Source of the DNA: Linyphia triangularis
Taxonomy: Eukaryota; Arthropoda; Arachnida; Araneae; Linyphiidae
Assembly (NCBI GenBank): GCA_963978545.1
Contig: OZ021722.1
Coordinates: 35,357,365 to 35,421,364 of the forward strand
Direction of reading: 5' to 3'
Length of the DNA: 64,000 nucleotides
Both the position numbers and the translations under genes were made by a program. The notes beneath the pieces are model-generated. The model saw only the letters and a list, made by a program, of their open reading frames with translations. It did not search any database and was not told the origin of the DNA. Position 1 is the first letter of the stretch. Every line of letters begins with the position of its first letter. Shown here one piece after another: positions 22,671-63,279 of this stretch.

Positions 22671-25600
22671 TTTGGTACTATTTTGCTCTTACTAATCGGT
22701 AACTCACCCATCGGTAATTTCCATCATCTTCTAGTAATAGTAAATTAATCAAGAAAAGTTATGCAAAAGTCAACTTTCTGTTTGTATCTAAACAGCTCAT
22801 TTTCGGAAAAGATCGATGATGTCCGATTTGGTATACAAGTCCTTATTGCTAATGAGACGTGACGAAAAGGATTTTGGTAAAATAGCGTATGCCTATTACG
22901 TATACTTGCCATCGATAAATTTAGATTGATCAGCAGTTGCCAAAATATGTCTCGAATGATTTTGATCCAAATTTTTCAGGTAATGCTTTTTTAAGTCAAC
23001 AACCCATAATCGAGGTTTTTATAAAATGTTGCTCAAACCTAAAATGATTAAAAAACGGAAGTCTTTCAACAATAAAAACATAAAACTGCAAAAGTTTAAG
23101 TAAATAAAAATTTTAGGTGGTTATGAAATGAATGTAAATGGCACGTGCAACTATTCAAATTTAAATTCTTTTATAAAAGCCAAAATCTTAATTTAAAATA
23201 ACACTGGAAGGAAAAAAAAAAAAAAAAAACAAGAAGCCATATTTACAATTTTACGGCGTCGAAACTAAAATAACGTAATTGATAAAATAAGTCATTAATC
23301 CAATCATTTAATAAATCTACACTGATAAAAGAGTATGTATGTTTGTAATTGCCAGTGTCTATAAAAAGTCACTTCCAGTACTTCAAGTACTCTGAAATTT
23401 TAAACATATATTGTCCTCTATTTTAATGAAACGTATTTATAAAACAGTGTACATTTTAAGTAAAATTCAATGCAGGGAATATATACTGTAATTGAAAGTT
23501 GTAGAAAAAAAAGGAAAGAAGAAAAAAAAAAAAAAAAAAGAAAGAAAGAATAAAACCCAATACGTGGAAAGAAGGAAAATAAAATTTATATTTCTGTAGT
23601 TTGTCAATGTTATTATTTTTTATTTTTGAAAGTCATTTTAGGTATTTTCTGTACTTTAAAAGAGAAATGTTAAATTTTCTACAAGATTGTGTTTATTTGA
23701 AAACACTTTTTTACTAAGAATTTTTTTTGTATACTTTACACGATGATATTTTATTTGTACAACATGATCCTGCTTTAACATTTCAAATTATGCCTTCGTA
23801 TAAAAGAAGACTATTGTATATTCTTTACCCAAAAACGTATTTTCCAATAAAGTAGTTAAAAAACCATTTCAGTCAACACTCTTCTGGCTTCCCATTTATT
23901 AAGTTCATTCCTTATCTATCGAGCAGAGTTCAACGACAATTCAATTCACCACTACACAAACAGATCCACTGAACTATAATTTAGAAAACAAATCTCAATC
24001 ATAGACGGAACGGAAAAACCTTCAAGAAAAGAGGAATACACAGATCATCCAAGCGCGTGCATTAATCTTTAAGATATCTGTATTTATTGCCCCCTCTGTC
24101 GTAGCGTGATAATAAAATTACGATTTCCCCTGTGGAATAATATGACGCATGTAGACTGCCAGAGGGGTAATCACATTGAAAGAAATGGAAGGGGGTCTTT
24201 GTGGCGGAGGGAACATATCGATGCATGGACCCACTGGGGTGGTAAATGCGGAATATGTCTGCTTTGGGTTGAAGGGGTCGGATGCCAATTGGAGGAAGCT
24301 TAGAAAAAGATTCGATTGCTGACAAACAGAGTGGATGATTCAGTGCTATGTGAGAACAGAAGATAATGCCATAATTGGCCAGAGCCACAATTATGACTAT
24401 TGGGCTCATTGTTATTTGTGACATTCAATATATTCTATATTGTATTCTATATATATTGTAATATATTCTATCCAATGGTATTTAAGATTGCTTAGAGGAA
24501 TTAATTATTTGATAATTCATCAGAATTAAATATTGTATTCTATTTCTGAAAGATACAAGATTTTTTAAACTTCCTCAACGTACTTAAACTCTCTTTTTTA
24601 TTGTGCTACCATTTACTGTATACAATCACTCGTTCTCAAGAGTTTTGGACTATTTCTGATTTTTTTAACATCGATTTTAAAACAAATAAGACAATAAGTA
24701 ATTGTCAAAAGCCTATTCGTCAGAAGCTGAGGTCTTTCCGTTTAAATTGATATTATTTATAAACTTTGATTTGTATAAAAGGAGAAAATTGTATAGTTAT
24801 AAGAAACCACTTCCAGAAACAATGAATAAAATTATTAATCTCATCAAAATAAGGAACAATAAAGGAAGTATAATTTTTTTTTTTTTTTTGAAAGAATCAA
24901 CTACAATTACTTCTATCAATTCTTGGTACTAAAAACTAAAGATAAACACTTTCACTGGCCAGTCTTCACGTAAAATAGGAGCGTTAAATTAAGGTGCTAA
25001 CATGTTCTTATTATATTACTCTGGTAATCTTAATTATACTGTTTTCTTTTACTTTAATTACTCAAATACTACAAACAATTAACGCAAGTTTTATAAAGGG
25101 AGGCTAACGTAAAAGAGGCGCCAGACTATTTTGAAAATATAAGTTTGGAATTAATCATTGGGAATTATATTTAGCAATCTGAAATGTGGGGCTTCTTTTA
25201 CGCTGGCCATTCTGTACTATACGAGTGAAACAATTTCAATTATTTTCCCCAACTGGTTTGTAGAAAGATATAAGTATTATTTAGAATTTTCATTTCTAGT
25301 ACGACTGATGTATTTTTCGTTTGGTTCACAGAGATTGAAAAGTAATATCTGAAATAAAGTCTAAGAGCAATAAATTAAATTAATAATAATAATTATAATG
25401 AAATATAGTCATTATTATTATTATTATTATTATTTTGTGATTTTTTTAATAGTTACAATTCGTATGTCAACTGTTATTCGACCGTATATTCATCAAAATT
25501 TCGAGCTCTATTTCTATGTTCTCTAAGATACAGAGAAAAGTTTTATTGGAAAATATCGTCTAGGTACACTTTGTGCATCTTATCAATTTGAAGTATTCTC

Positions 25601-26529
25601 GTATTTGAAAAAGTGAGCAGCTCATGTTTTAAAATCAATAACGTCAAAACGTAAAAATATGGAATATATTCTATTATTGAGAAATCGTGGTCATAAATAA
25701 GGAAATACCAAATCTAAAAACACAAGCTGGTAATAATGATTTATTTGTTAAAAATATTGATGTCATATGAACGATCGAATGTTGTCCTGCGTTAGTGCGT
25801 TGAATATAAACCGAATGGTTGCCCGACTCTAAAGTACTTTATTTAATAAAATTTAAGTAATTGATTGTATTTTGAAAAATATTTAATTGTTTCTACTTTA
25901 ACTGCTAAACTAACTTTAATAAATCTTTCCAACAATCTTATCTTCCCTAAAAGTTACTTTCTCAAGAAATTTTCAACTTTTTCAACATTTTGTGCAAGAA
26001 AAAATACAATAAATTAGTTTGTGATTATAGAAAGTCAGTTTTAAAGTCAAATTATTTCATCGGAATATAAAAAATTCTGAAAATATAAAAACTCGATTTA
26101 TTAAATGAAACACCACATTAAATACTTTCCAACGTTATCACATTTATTTATTTACTAAATTTATTTCTCCGCGAGAATTCTAACTAGAAAGAACATTGAG
26201 GCTCAATTTGTAGTACAGGAACTAAGTCAACCTCTTTGGTAAAATGTTCGTCTATTCAGCCTTGTATTTTAAAAACCAAATTAGATTTGTTGATTCAGTT
26301 ATTATATTTTACATTTTTTCTTTCGAATGCGAGAATAATATTTATTTAAGCCCTGAAAAAGTTGTATTACAATATATTTGTAATTATTTAATTGGACAAA
26401 AAAAAAAGTGAGCAAAATCCCAGCATGTTAAAGCAAACATAAAGTAAAAGATATACTTTACCATTGTTTTTTATTGTATGTTTATAATCAAACCGATAAA
26501 CTTCTGCAAAATAAAAGACGATCTTTAGC
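22671..26529. other. AT-rich intergenic DNA, no gene seen
   Basis: No gene was recognised. Positions 24060-24430 are less AT-rich, with an open frame of about 120 codons on the minus strand that shows no domain or codon bias and is probably chance. An ATT microsatellite lies near 25408-25433. Confidence 0.45.
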
Positions 26530-27100
26530 TTTGAGTATCTGGCTTTGACTCTATACCGAGGTTAGTACCTCACCCCCTGATCGACCCCTCAAACGATCAA
26601 GTCGTCAACAAGAAAATTTCCCTAACCTCCCTGTCACCCTATGCAATCGGCTCTGGCAAGTGTAAAATCGCAACAGTTCTACTTCTAAACTCAACTCTCC
26701 CTCATAACCCCCTCCCCCCACAAAACGAAAAAGAAATCTTACATATGTATTTCTGAATATTCCTTTTGCATGTGATGACAATAACAATAAACGTCACTAT
26801 GAAATTTGCCTGTTCCCACACCTACCCCCCGCAGCGTCAAGTCGGGTATTGTGGTCATATTTTCGGATTCCTGGCTTCGGATACTGCTCAGGATATGGAT
26901 ATGACCTTCGACTTGCTGGTTCATTAGGTTAGCGTGTAATTTGTACTGTGTCAGTACAGGACACTGAACTTGTACTGATAATGTACAGGTGTTGCACTTG
27001 AGTGATTGCGTGGTCTTCAAAAATCTTTGTCTATGGAGGTGGATATTTTTATCGAGTGTCACCGGAAACTTTAATAAATAGAAAAAACTACATCCCATCT
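26530..27100. promoter_or_regulatory. Less AT-rich island containing a consensus NK2.1 site
   Basis: Positions 26995-27004 read CACTTGAGTG, whose complement CACTCAAGTG matches the classical TTF-1/NKX2-1 recognition core. An imperfect hairpin around GTACTGTGTCAGTAC and GTACTGATAATGTAC lies just before it. The 119-codon minus-strand frame covering part of this island looks fortuitous. As the nearest gene to the left is the NK2.1 gene itself, autoregulation is conceivable but unproven. Confidence 0.3.
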
Positions 27101-28779
27101 TAAATAATAGATGCTTTTATGTAACAAATGTGATTTTTCGTTATGTATTTTAATACATTTATTTCGCTTGAAAAAATGACGATTTGCTCTAATTTTGAGG
27201 TCAATGTAACACCTTTCAGAAGTTTTTTTTTTTCGTTATTTAAAATAGAAACCCTCACACACATAATAAATCAAATATGTATTATCAAGCACCAAGACGT
27301 ATTATAAACTTTTTCCAAACAGAATGGAGCTCATGCATGCTTGAGTTGCAGTCATTGGCAGGAAATTTAAATGAACATTGTGATTGGTTATTGGGATTCC
27401 ATACAATGTGAAAATTAAAATTTATTAATAAAAGTGCATTGCAATTGATTACAAACATGTCCCAAGTATTACCAGACAGTGGGACCTTAGCAAAGTAACC
27501 TTTTACATAAGGTTCATAAAGACTTTATGTTTAAAACAGTAAGAATATAAATTATCATTAAACAAAAAAAAATATTCGTCATTATGTGATGTATTGAATG
27601 CGAAAAGGGTTAATACATGAACCATTTTGTTTTGAGTCTTCTGGTGCAAGGGTTATAGTAGGGGCCGTTACATTCTCAACACCATATTCAAACATGTCTC
27701 GCAATTTTAAACTTAATCAGTTGACGAGACACTGATACTTGAGCTGGTACGCCTCTCTCTATAACCACATAAAAAATTTTCGACTACTTTTTAATTAAAT
27801 AAAAACTATATAAATAAACGGCCGACTATTAATTACACGCGATGTGTAATGTTAGGCTAGTGAAAGAGTTGCAACTGATGTTCCTGCTTTCTACTTTTTG
27901 AAAATTCCTGAGACCCTAAAAGTTGTTTTCGGAAAATAATCTGTGTTACTATGGTCAGCATAATTACAGAAAGGGTCGTTCTACAATGCTTTAATTTGGT
28001 ATACAAACCAGTATTACCCATAAGGCTCTAACGATTTTAATAATAATCGTTTTAGAATGCTTTTCAAGCGCTCTCAATTTCCAACACAAATTCCAGTAAA
28101 ATTGGGTAAAAGGCATGAAAAGTTTACAAGCAATGGCTTTCAACAACAAAATTTGTCTTTTACAATGATCACTCGTTTTTCATAAGAAAGAAATTGTCTG
28201 ATGATGGGAATCGTATCTTATAAAAGGCTGTGTCTTTCTGTGAATCTGTTTTGATGTAAATTTTATCAGCTAAAATAGAGATTAATAATTACTTTTATTG
28301 ACAAAAATGTAATCCAAACTCATCAACATAGGGAAAATATTCATCGACCAAAACAGCATCAAACTCACCAAATTGGTGATTTTTTTATTTATTTGAATTA
28401 AAATATGAACATGCAAACAGTAAATCATCCTAATCCATTTTAAATTTTAATTTATTGACTAATATTTTTGTATAATTGAAAGTTGTGCGATATTCTCAAT
28501 TCTATTACATCACCTACATCGGTTCTTCAAATAACTCAAAATACAATTTTTTTATTTGAGCTAAAAGTTTCTCTGAAAAAATAAGTTTTGTAACTATCTA
28601 TAAAAGACAGGTGGAGGACGGGAAGGGTGCTAAGGTGGTATCGATTTAGATGAGTTTATATTTTAATTTAATTATCTGCAAGTTCGCATTCTCATTTCAG
28701 CCGTTGGCTCTTGTCATTATATGTGTACATTACTAGGTCTGATTATATTTTGTTGGCTGTATCATTTCAATGAAAGTAA
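27101..28779. other. AT-rich intergenic DNA, no gene seen
   Basis: No ORF, RNA gene or transposon ends were recognised. Confidence 0.45.
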
Positions 28780-29200
28780 AATCCTCCCTCATATTAAAAC
28801 CTAATTTACCGGCCACTCCAGACGTCCCCAACTCACTGTCAATTTCATGACTAAATGGTCGCCAGTTCACAGCTGACAGGACATCGAAGACAATGAAGGA
28901 ACGGCGAAGTTCGTATTTACCTTGGTGAGGGAAGGTCCAGGGGGTTTGCCAATCATCAAAGAGTGCTTAACAGAACAAACTGAAGGGGTGGTCATTGTTT
29001 TCGAAGGGATATTGGGAGGATTCTTGGCAATAAAACTGAGGGATGAATGAGGGGTGAGTGATTCGACAAGCCTCTCTCCCTTTTCATGTCAACAATGGTG
29101 AGTTTGCAGGAAAGATCCTTCTGTCGATGAGAATGCATTGTCTTAGGCGAGTTCAGTGCTTTGGTTTCACTTTAATGATAACTTGGACAGGGATTGGAAA
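28780..29200. promoter_or_regulatory. Less AT-rich island with SOX-like and CAGCTGACAG motifs, candidate enhancer
   Basis: The sequence is complex and GC-richer than its surroundings. It has AACAATGG (SOX-type core) near 29091, TTCACAGCTGACAGG near 28865 (E-box plus TGACAG, a TALE-homeodomain core), and several ACAATG words. It is non-coding; the role is inferred. Confidence 0.3.
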
Positions 29201-29537
29201 GAAACTAAGCAGTATTTTGATGTAGATGGTGTTAGAATAATTGTTTTGCTTTTTAGAACTTGTCGGCATCGCTCAAAATAGCCTATTTAGAAACATGCGT
29301 GTTTAGGTCAATTAAAAATAGTATATAAAAGAAATTATCTGTTTCGCGTGTTCATTCATGAGGTTATGATAACATTGCATTGATTACTTACATAAATACT
29401 CAATGTTAATGTAACAGTTTTATAAGTACTCAACCTCCTTAAAAATAAAATGAGAGAGACAGAATTAGCGGCAAAGAATTGCGTCTTCAGTTCAAAGAAT
29501 CTTAAGATTATCTACGTTTTATATACATTTTCATGCC

Positions 29538-29710
<173 letters not shown>

Positions 29711-30400
29711 GAATACATAAATTTCTACTTTAAACTTGTGCTCGTTAAGGTATACATATACAGTTGAGATGATTTTCTTTAATTTTTATGCTATAATTTA
29801 AAACTTTTTGGCAGAATATCAAAACTAAAAATGAGACATTTTTATATATAAACTTTTTCTTTCCGTTAATCTTTAATTAGCTAATTGCAATTAAAAACAC
29901 TAATTAGGACATTATTAGAACGGACATAAATAAACTTGTAATTTACTTAGAGGTACAATTTTTATTACAAATAAGAGATATTATATTGATTCATGTTTAA
30001 ATAAATAATTGTGAATTTGGCTTCAATATTTATTTAATTATAAGTTTTTAAATAAAAAGTTGAAAAAAATACATAGGTTTCATAAAAAAATTAAGATTAC
30101 AATGTATATAAAAAATTTGTTTATTAGAATATATATTAGATTCTAGTAGAAAACACATTCATAACTATAATCTACAAAACAAAATTTGAATTTTGTAAAT
30201 CGAACCATTTATAATGAAGTTATGATCGTTGGTGTAAAGTCATATAATACCAAAATGTCATTCTTCAGAAAACGCGTTTAAAGTTTACTACAGTAATTAA
30301 TTTGATGCCAAACAGGTTCATAAAACCCACTGTAATTTAAAAAGTAATTTGTATCTCAGATAGAAAATGGTATCATTTTAAAGGTAGTGAAAATTCGGAA

Positions 30401-30434
<34 letters not shown>

Positions 30435-31199
30435 GTAGACTTTAGTCAAATTTTACAATTCCTAACGTACTATATGTATACCTTATATATTAAAATTGTT
30501 GGTGTATTACAAGTTATCAGTTGTTACTTTATATGGAATTTAAAAATGAAATAGGTTTTGTTTTCGCATCTGACGTAAAATTATACTTAATAAAAATTGA
30601 TATTTAAAATTATTATTGAATTGAGTTTTCATAAATTATTCGTGTTTCAACAACAGCATCCCAATCCTTTTTATATAATACCGTGAGTATGGCCACATTT
30701 TACTATCTTAACTCAAAACAGGAGATTTACTTAAAATTTTTTACTGAATTGCTTTATACTGCAGTATCTAGGATTTCTAGGGTTTTGCAAACGATGCATC
30801 TACACTAGGCGTCACGTTTCAAATGCATCAAATAAAAGTAGAGAATGTTCAGAAAGCTATATTTCGAAAATCTATTAAAGAAGAGCAGTTAATTTTAAAT
30901 AAAAAAGATAAATGTGGCCGTTTTTTAATCTTTTACCCTGTTTAATGTTCTGCCTGACAACTTCACGAGAGAAAAACTTATACATGCGTATTTAAATGTT
31001 TTGTTTTAAAGATATATATATATATATTTTAAGAATACTTACATATTAAACTTCAGTACACCTATATATTTTTTGTTTTATTTGTATCCCTACACTTACC
31101 AAATAGTAATATTTAACAGAAGTAACCAAACTTCAGAAAAATCAAAGCATTTTTTAGATAAGTGTTACAGAACCATTATTAACGCTCACTGGACTTCCG
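29711..31199. other. AT-rich intergenic DNA, no gene seen
   Basis: No gene is visible. A 28-base A run lies at 30406-30433, possibly a retroposon tail, but no body could be recognised next to it. Confidence 0.45.
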
Positions 31200-31730
31200 A
31201 CTTCGTTGGCATTGGGCCTCCCCAATTCTAATGCCATTACTTTGACTTATGACACTCTTGCAAGAGACGAGAGATGTGATGAACCATCCACTTTACATAA
31301 CACTCATCAAAGTGAAAAGTTCCACACAAACTCCGATTCACACATCTAATAAGCCAAACACGCTTCCCATCTTTAAATCCTCCAAAGCCACCTTACAACC
31401 GATGTCAGCAGATCACGTGCAGGGGGCATCACGGGAGAGTGCGTCCTGCATAAAGGGACCACCCGAAGTCCCTCGCCAGGTTAATCAGGCATCCCCCTCT
31501 CCATCAAGAAGTCAGGAAGGGAAGAATAAAAAGCCCCAACAAAGTCAGAACAAACAGTTTACATGGTGCTAGCTCGTAATTCCCACAGAGGTTCCGAACC
31601 CGCACAAATGGAGACGGGGTCAAAGGGGGCCCACACACGAAGGCACACCTGAAACAGGTTTACCTGCCCGCCCACACTTAGGTGGAATTATTAGAACAAA
31701 CACGGGAGCTGGTTGGTCGCTTTTGACGGA
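31200..31730. promoter_or_regulatory. Less AT-rich island, candidate conserved non-coding DNA
   Basis: A compositionally distinct stretch with an E-box CACGTG near 31416. It also contains a plus-strand frame of 107 codons (31249-31572) rich in S, P, K and Q. I do not recognise that frame as any family and see no splice context, so I treat the region as non-coding with low confidence. Confidence 0.3.
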
Positions 31731-32811
31731 CACCCTCTTCAATGGAATGTCTAGTGTTCCTTTTATTTTGTGACGTTAATTTTTTTGTTTTGTTTTAGTT
31801 TAAAGAAGGTCCCTAGTTGGGATCACATTTCAATTTGACGAAGAAGAGAAATGGTGGGGAGACAGGTGTGAACTCAGGTGTTCATTAGATGGCCAGAGAA
31901 TAAAGAGCATAACACTGACGTTAGCTGTAAAGATTTATTTATAAAGCGTTAGGTTATTATCGTAATTTTGTATCTCATGACTGATTCTTTCACCCGATCG
32001 GAGGTTTATCGATTTATTTCATGTTTGTTTTGGAACTCTTGTTAAGATACAATTTTTGTTGGTTGTGGGGATGGAATGATGCATGAACGAGAACTGCAAA
32101 CGATACATTAACCTGGTGTTTGAAAAATGTACAACATTTCAGATCTCATGAACTCAAATTAAAAAAAAAAAAAAAAAAAAAAAACTTTTATAATCACTTT
32201 TATTAATTTACGTTTCTGTTAAGAAATTGAGATCATATTTCTATTTGTTGCGGAAAAGAGAAATGGGATAAGGAATAGAAAATTTACACAGAAAGTTAGT
32301 CGCAAATCTATTAGTCATTCGTAGGTAGTACGAGTAATTGAAAGTATTACGATCTAAGACTCAGAAGCAGAGCAATGCCTACTCATTATAGTAGGCATGG
32401 TAAAATAACACATTTTGAATTTTCGGAATCGGGGCATATTGTAACAAGTGAAGTTACAATAAGTTTGTCTATGAATCAAAATACTGGGTGTGATGTATCT
32501 TGATTCTAATGTTGAACACCTCTTTAACTTAACAAAAAGTGGGAGATGATGGGAATTCTTTTAATATGGAATATAGAAAACAGTGAATACAAAGTTTACG
32601 CAAAAAATTCTGTATACTTCCACATGTGATCTACTTCTTTTTATTCGAATGATAAAAATTGCAACTAATTCTGTGATTTCATTTAAGTTAAATTATTTGA
32701 AATTGAAATTTAAACTAAGTGTTCTTTTAAAGACTGAGTACTACGGTGGTTCGAAAACAAAATAATTTTTTATTTTTGAAATGCCTTAGGTGAAAACAGT
32801 CGTTAGATATC
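31731..32811. other. AT-rich intergenic DNA, no gene seen
   Basis: No gene was recognised. A 25-base A run lies at about 32160-32184. Confidence 0.45.
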
Positions 32812-32831
32812 TTGATAAGAAAAACTGTAAA

Positions 32832-32871
<40 letters not shown>

Positions 32872-35178
32872 TCTTCTGATGGCTCATTCACCTCAAAGTT
32901 TGGAGAAAATACAAAAAATAACTATTTTTACTCAATTTGTTTTAAATTTCTAAATGTTGTGTATTTGAAAGGCAGTAGTTTGCAATGCGTAGTGAAAGGG
33001 TGGTATAACACAGAAAAACACTATTCTATGCATTTTAAAAACATATATTAATAATTTAAAATATTCAAAAATACATTTTTTAATTAAAAATATGATTTTT
33101 GTAGGAAAGGGAAACTTACATTATTTAATTTACATATTTTTGTTAAAAACTGTTTTATTTACTTGAAGGATTCAATTTTTGAACAAATACAAAAAATACA
33201 TTTTTTCCATCAATTAGTAGAATACACCCATCACTAAATTATTGAGGTACATTAGTTTGTATTGTGTGGAATGAAGTAGATTGAACTGGGGGAAAAATCA
33301 AATTAGTAATTATTCAATAATATTCGTTCGAGCATAACCTTTGAAACATCGATAAAAACTGTGTTTTGACAATTTTCAATTTGGGTGTCCATTCTCGTTG
33401 GTGCTTTCTCTTCCTTTGAAGCTCATAAACCTACTTCCTTATTCATTGGGTCATAGCGTACATGACTGTGATTGGAACTGCTTTTAATACTGGCTGGAAA
33501 TAATCTGATGTATCAAATTGCACTTTGGGAGATGGCTCCAGTGGGATATATACCTCTTATACTTCAATGAACTACAATTCAGACGCATATTTAAATACGT
33601 AGATAGTACTACAACAAGACCAACGTCTTTCAGTGGAAACAGAGATAAAAAAATGTAAGAACTGAGAAAAATTTCCAAAGATGGATTTTTTACGTGTTGA
33701 TTATTCAATTCCTCAAGTTGAGATGAAAGTTCTGAGCACAGATGAGTTATAAATTCTTGAAATTTTTACAGCTATTAGATTAATCCAAGGACTTGGCAAC
33801 TCGCAAACCCAATCTTCTTTCGCACTCCAGATGGCTAACAACAGAAAACAGAGTACTTAGACTATATGTGAGTGAATGTAAACCATCGGATGAACTCGAG
33901 CAAGCGGCATTCTTTATTTTGAATTGTTACATGCCACATTGATTTCGAATTAGAAAAAAATAAAAGTTAATATTCTGAAGGATCTGAGATCATATACGAG
34001 GCAATTCGATTGTCTTGATACCTCCCCGAATATTTATTGGAAGCTTTAAATGCGGTTATTGAACGAAATGCTTCCTTCCTTCACCCAAAAACTTTAATTG
34101 ATTTCGACAATGATTTTGAATGAAAGGAGAGATGAGGAGAACTGGCACATCGGGTTCTGAAATCTCGAGAATTTTCTTGGAGAAAGACAATCAGGTATTT
34201 CAGAGAAACCAAACTTTAGTTTATTGCCACTGATTACGTAGACATAATTAATTGGAATGCTTGTGATAGGACTTCTCCTTTGTTAAGGAAAGTAACAAAC
34301 GAACATTTGTTAGTAAAGACTGACGCAACCGAGGTAGCACAGCTACATTGGAGGAAACAAGGGAAGACTGGAAGATTGGCTAATTCTGGCCGAGAATAGT
34401 TCCAAAATACACGATTTTTCAACAAACATGTGAAAATAGCCCATAGTTTTGTTTCTCATAAGTACAATATCGCAATTTTAAAATTGTGCACCACTATTTC
34501 AAAACCTCTTCTTTATTTTATCCAGAATTGGGCGAAATTGGCTAGTATTGTTTCCAATGACCTATTAAAAACGTTCCACATCGGGATTGGCCAAAATTGA
34601 CCAGCTTTTCTGTGCTACTGGGGACCACTGAAATCAGACTTCAACAACAACATGTTTCCTTGTCACTCACAAGCTGTGGAACACTTGTGTAGAGAGACAA
34701 GACAAAAAGTGGGTGGCGCTGACGCAAAAGACGAAATTAGAAACAACTTTTTTTTTTTTTTTAAAGATCCATAATGCCCACTTTTCTACAAAAGTTTCTT
34801 TCAAAGTGCATCATTGAGATAGAAATCGCGAGAAAATAGTGAACCAAATGACTAAAAGTATGTTAAAAAAATGTAAGAAATAACATTAGTAGTCATTTTA
34901 TAGAATTTTTTTTTTTTATAAAAATTTTTACTTTTGAGTATTTTTATTTATTAATATATGTTTTAAAAATTCATAGAATAGTGTTTTCCTTTTTTATACC
35001 ACCCTCTCACTACACTTTAGAAACTATTACTTTTCTAATATATAACGTTTAGAAATTTAAAAAAAATTTAGAAAAAATAGTTATTTTTTGTATTTTCTCA
35101 AACTTTGAAGTGAATGCGCGATTAGAAGATATTATTATTATTTTTTTTTCTCAATTTTTTTTACAGTTTTTCTTATCT
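32812..35178. mobile_element. Transposon with ~300 bp terminal inverted repeats
   Basis: Positions 32812-33105 and 34895-35178 are inverted copies beginning GATAAGAAAAACTGTAAAA. They share ATACAAAAAATAACTATTTTT, GGGTGGTATAA, AACACTATTCTATG and AACATATATTAATAA. The left copy carries a (TAA)n run at 32836-32870. A third truncated copy of the terminal 30 bp is at 35214-35250, followed by an (AT)n run. The 1.8 kb interior holds one decayed gene. No target duplication is clear because the ends lie in simple repeats. Confidence 0.65.
33570..34310 (+). pseudogene. Decayed gene of an arthropod repeat-borne protein family
   Basis: Translating the plus strand across frameshifts and stops gives pieces in the order RPTSFSG, then KDLATRKPNLLSHSRWLT and NRVLRLYVSECKP (from 33784), then NCYMPH, and DYVDIINW (34232-34255) followed by SPLLRKVTNE. 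HSRWLTxANRxLRLYVS and the DYIDLINW-like tail are hallmarks of a repetitive, uncharacterised arthropod protein family that I recall from many genomes. Its biochemical role is unknown to me. Several stops and at least one frameshift (the two main motifs lie in different frames) make it a pseudogene. It is the only gene inside the element bounded by the 300 bp inverted repeats, so it may be the element's own gene. Confidence 0.55.
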
Positions 35179-35247
35179 TATTTTCATATATATATATATA
35201 TATATATATACATATCTTGATAAGAAAAACTGTAAAAAAAATTGAGA

Positions 35248-35249
<2 letters not shown>

Positions 35250-35311
<62 letters not shown>
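35250..35311. repeat. (AT)n microsatellite
   Basis: Uninterrupted AT repeats of about 60 bp, with a second AT run at 35186-35210. Confidence 0.95.
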
Positions 35312-35313
<2 letters not shown>

Positions 35314-36179
35314 AATCACCCTACTGAGGACAGTGATGTTATTAATAAGACCACGTAGCAAACTTAATAATGATACATATTTTTCACTTTGTAGTAAATT
35401 ATCATTTAATATGAAATTTACTCTACATGTTTAACAAATAGATTTACGTCATTTAAAATTCAGAATGCAGTAGAAAAATATTCATGCATGGGACTGACTG
35501 AAATATTAAAGAAATATAGACTCATTAACAGAAGATTACTTATGATTGAAGAATTTACTGGTTTTAATAAAACTTTCTGGATTTAAAAACAGTGGTGAAT
35601 AAGAATAAAGCTTTAAAAATGCTACAATTTTCTCATGGTCAAATTATGGAACAGCTGATGTGTTGAGATAACTAAAAGCCATTAGTGATTCTTTTAGATT
35701 TGCAAACCACAATTATTTTTAGTGTTATAATCATTCGTGAATAATGGCGAAATTCATTTGAATTAAAGCAATAATATACAATTTTATATTAGAATCAGGA
35801 TACATAAAGTTTAAACCTCTTTAAAACGTCATAGGACCTCAAGAAATGAACATATACTTTTATTCTTTATTTAACAAGTAAATACGTTAAAAAATATATG
35901 TGTCTATTTACTATAAAAAACACTTTCGGCTTGGAAAAAACACACACAAACTTGAAGGTCGATAGTTCCGTACTCGTACATGGGATATTAATTGGCAGGT
36001 AAGTATTTTACATAACTTTCTATTTTTCGAACTCGGTATACGTTCGAATGATAATACAGCACTATTACAACTATACCATCATTCAAATTTAGAATGGTGC
36101 ACACCAATTTTTCAATATTAAATTTGTTTTGTGTTAAAAAAGGATTTCTGGAATGGCGGCGATTCAAAGTATTACTCGA

Positions 36180-36333
36180 TAATACGTATGTTATATTTTT
36201 ATTGAAGTATATTTATTTTGTAATTACAAGTATATATATTAAATGCTATGTGATATATATGTGCTGATATATGCTGATGATAGGGTGAATGGTGGTAGTT
36301 AACATGAACATTTGAGAGTATTTTCTTCGAAAT
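36180..36333 (-). other. 3' UTR and polyadenylation signals of the LPMO gene
   Basis: Two AATAAA signals on the minus strand lie at 36217-36212 and 36203-36198, about 120 bp after the stop codon. A short 3' UTR ending near 36180 is likely. Confidence 0.65.
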
Positions 36334-62998
<26,665 letters not shown>

Positions 62999-63059
62999 TT
63001 TTCTATTTTATAACACTTTTTTTGAAAATAAAATATTAAGAGCCGAGAAGGTGAGTTTC

Positions 63060-63100
63060 TTGAGAGAGTGTGCCAATGTAGATGCGCGATTTTATAGGGT
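63060..63100 (-). promoter_or_regulatory. TATA-type core promoter of the LPMO gene
   Basis: TATAAA lies at 63096-63091 on the minus strand, about 95 bp upstream of the start codon. This predicts transcription from about 63062-63066 and a short 5' UTR of roughly 65 nt. Confidence 0.65.
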
Positions 63101-63216
63101 GATGTCCATGTCTACATTTTATATCGGTTTGAAGGATTATTGAGGAGGATGTTCAGCGTTACTAGGTTGTCAGGATGTTAATTTGGAAAGAGATTTAGTG
63201 TTAGTGGAGATAACGG

Positions 63217-63279
63217 ATATAAAAAATATACGAATTGATATAAAAAATATTCGAATTGATATAAAAAATATACGAATTG
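63217..63279. repeat. 21-bp tandem repeat, three copies
   Basis: Units of GATATAAAAAATATACGAATT with one change in the middle copy. It lies about 0.15 kb upstream of the LPMO promoter. The remainder, 63280-64000, is AT-rich and holds nothing I can recognise. Confidence 0.9.

Noticed and set aside
24062..24424. 120-codon minus-strand ORF as a gene
   Set aside because: No recognisable domain, an overlapping frame on the other strand, and no splice or promoter support.
31249..31572. 107-codon plus-strand ORF as a gene
   Set aside because: Low-complexity S/P/K/Q-rich sequence, no family, no promoter or splice context; more likely an open frame in a GC-richer island.
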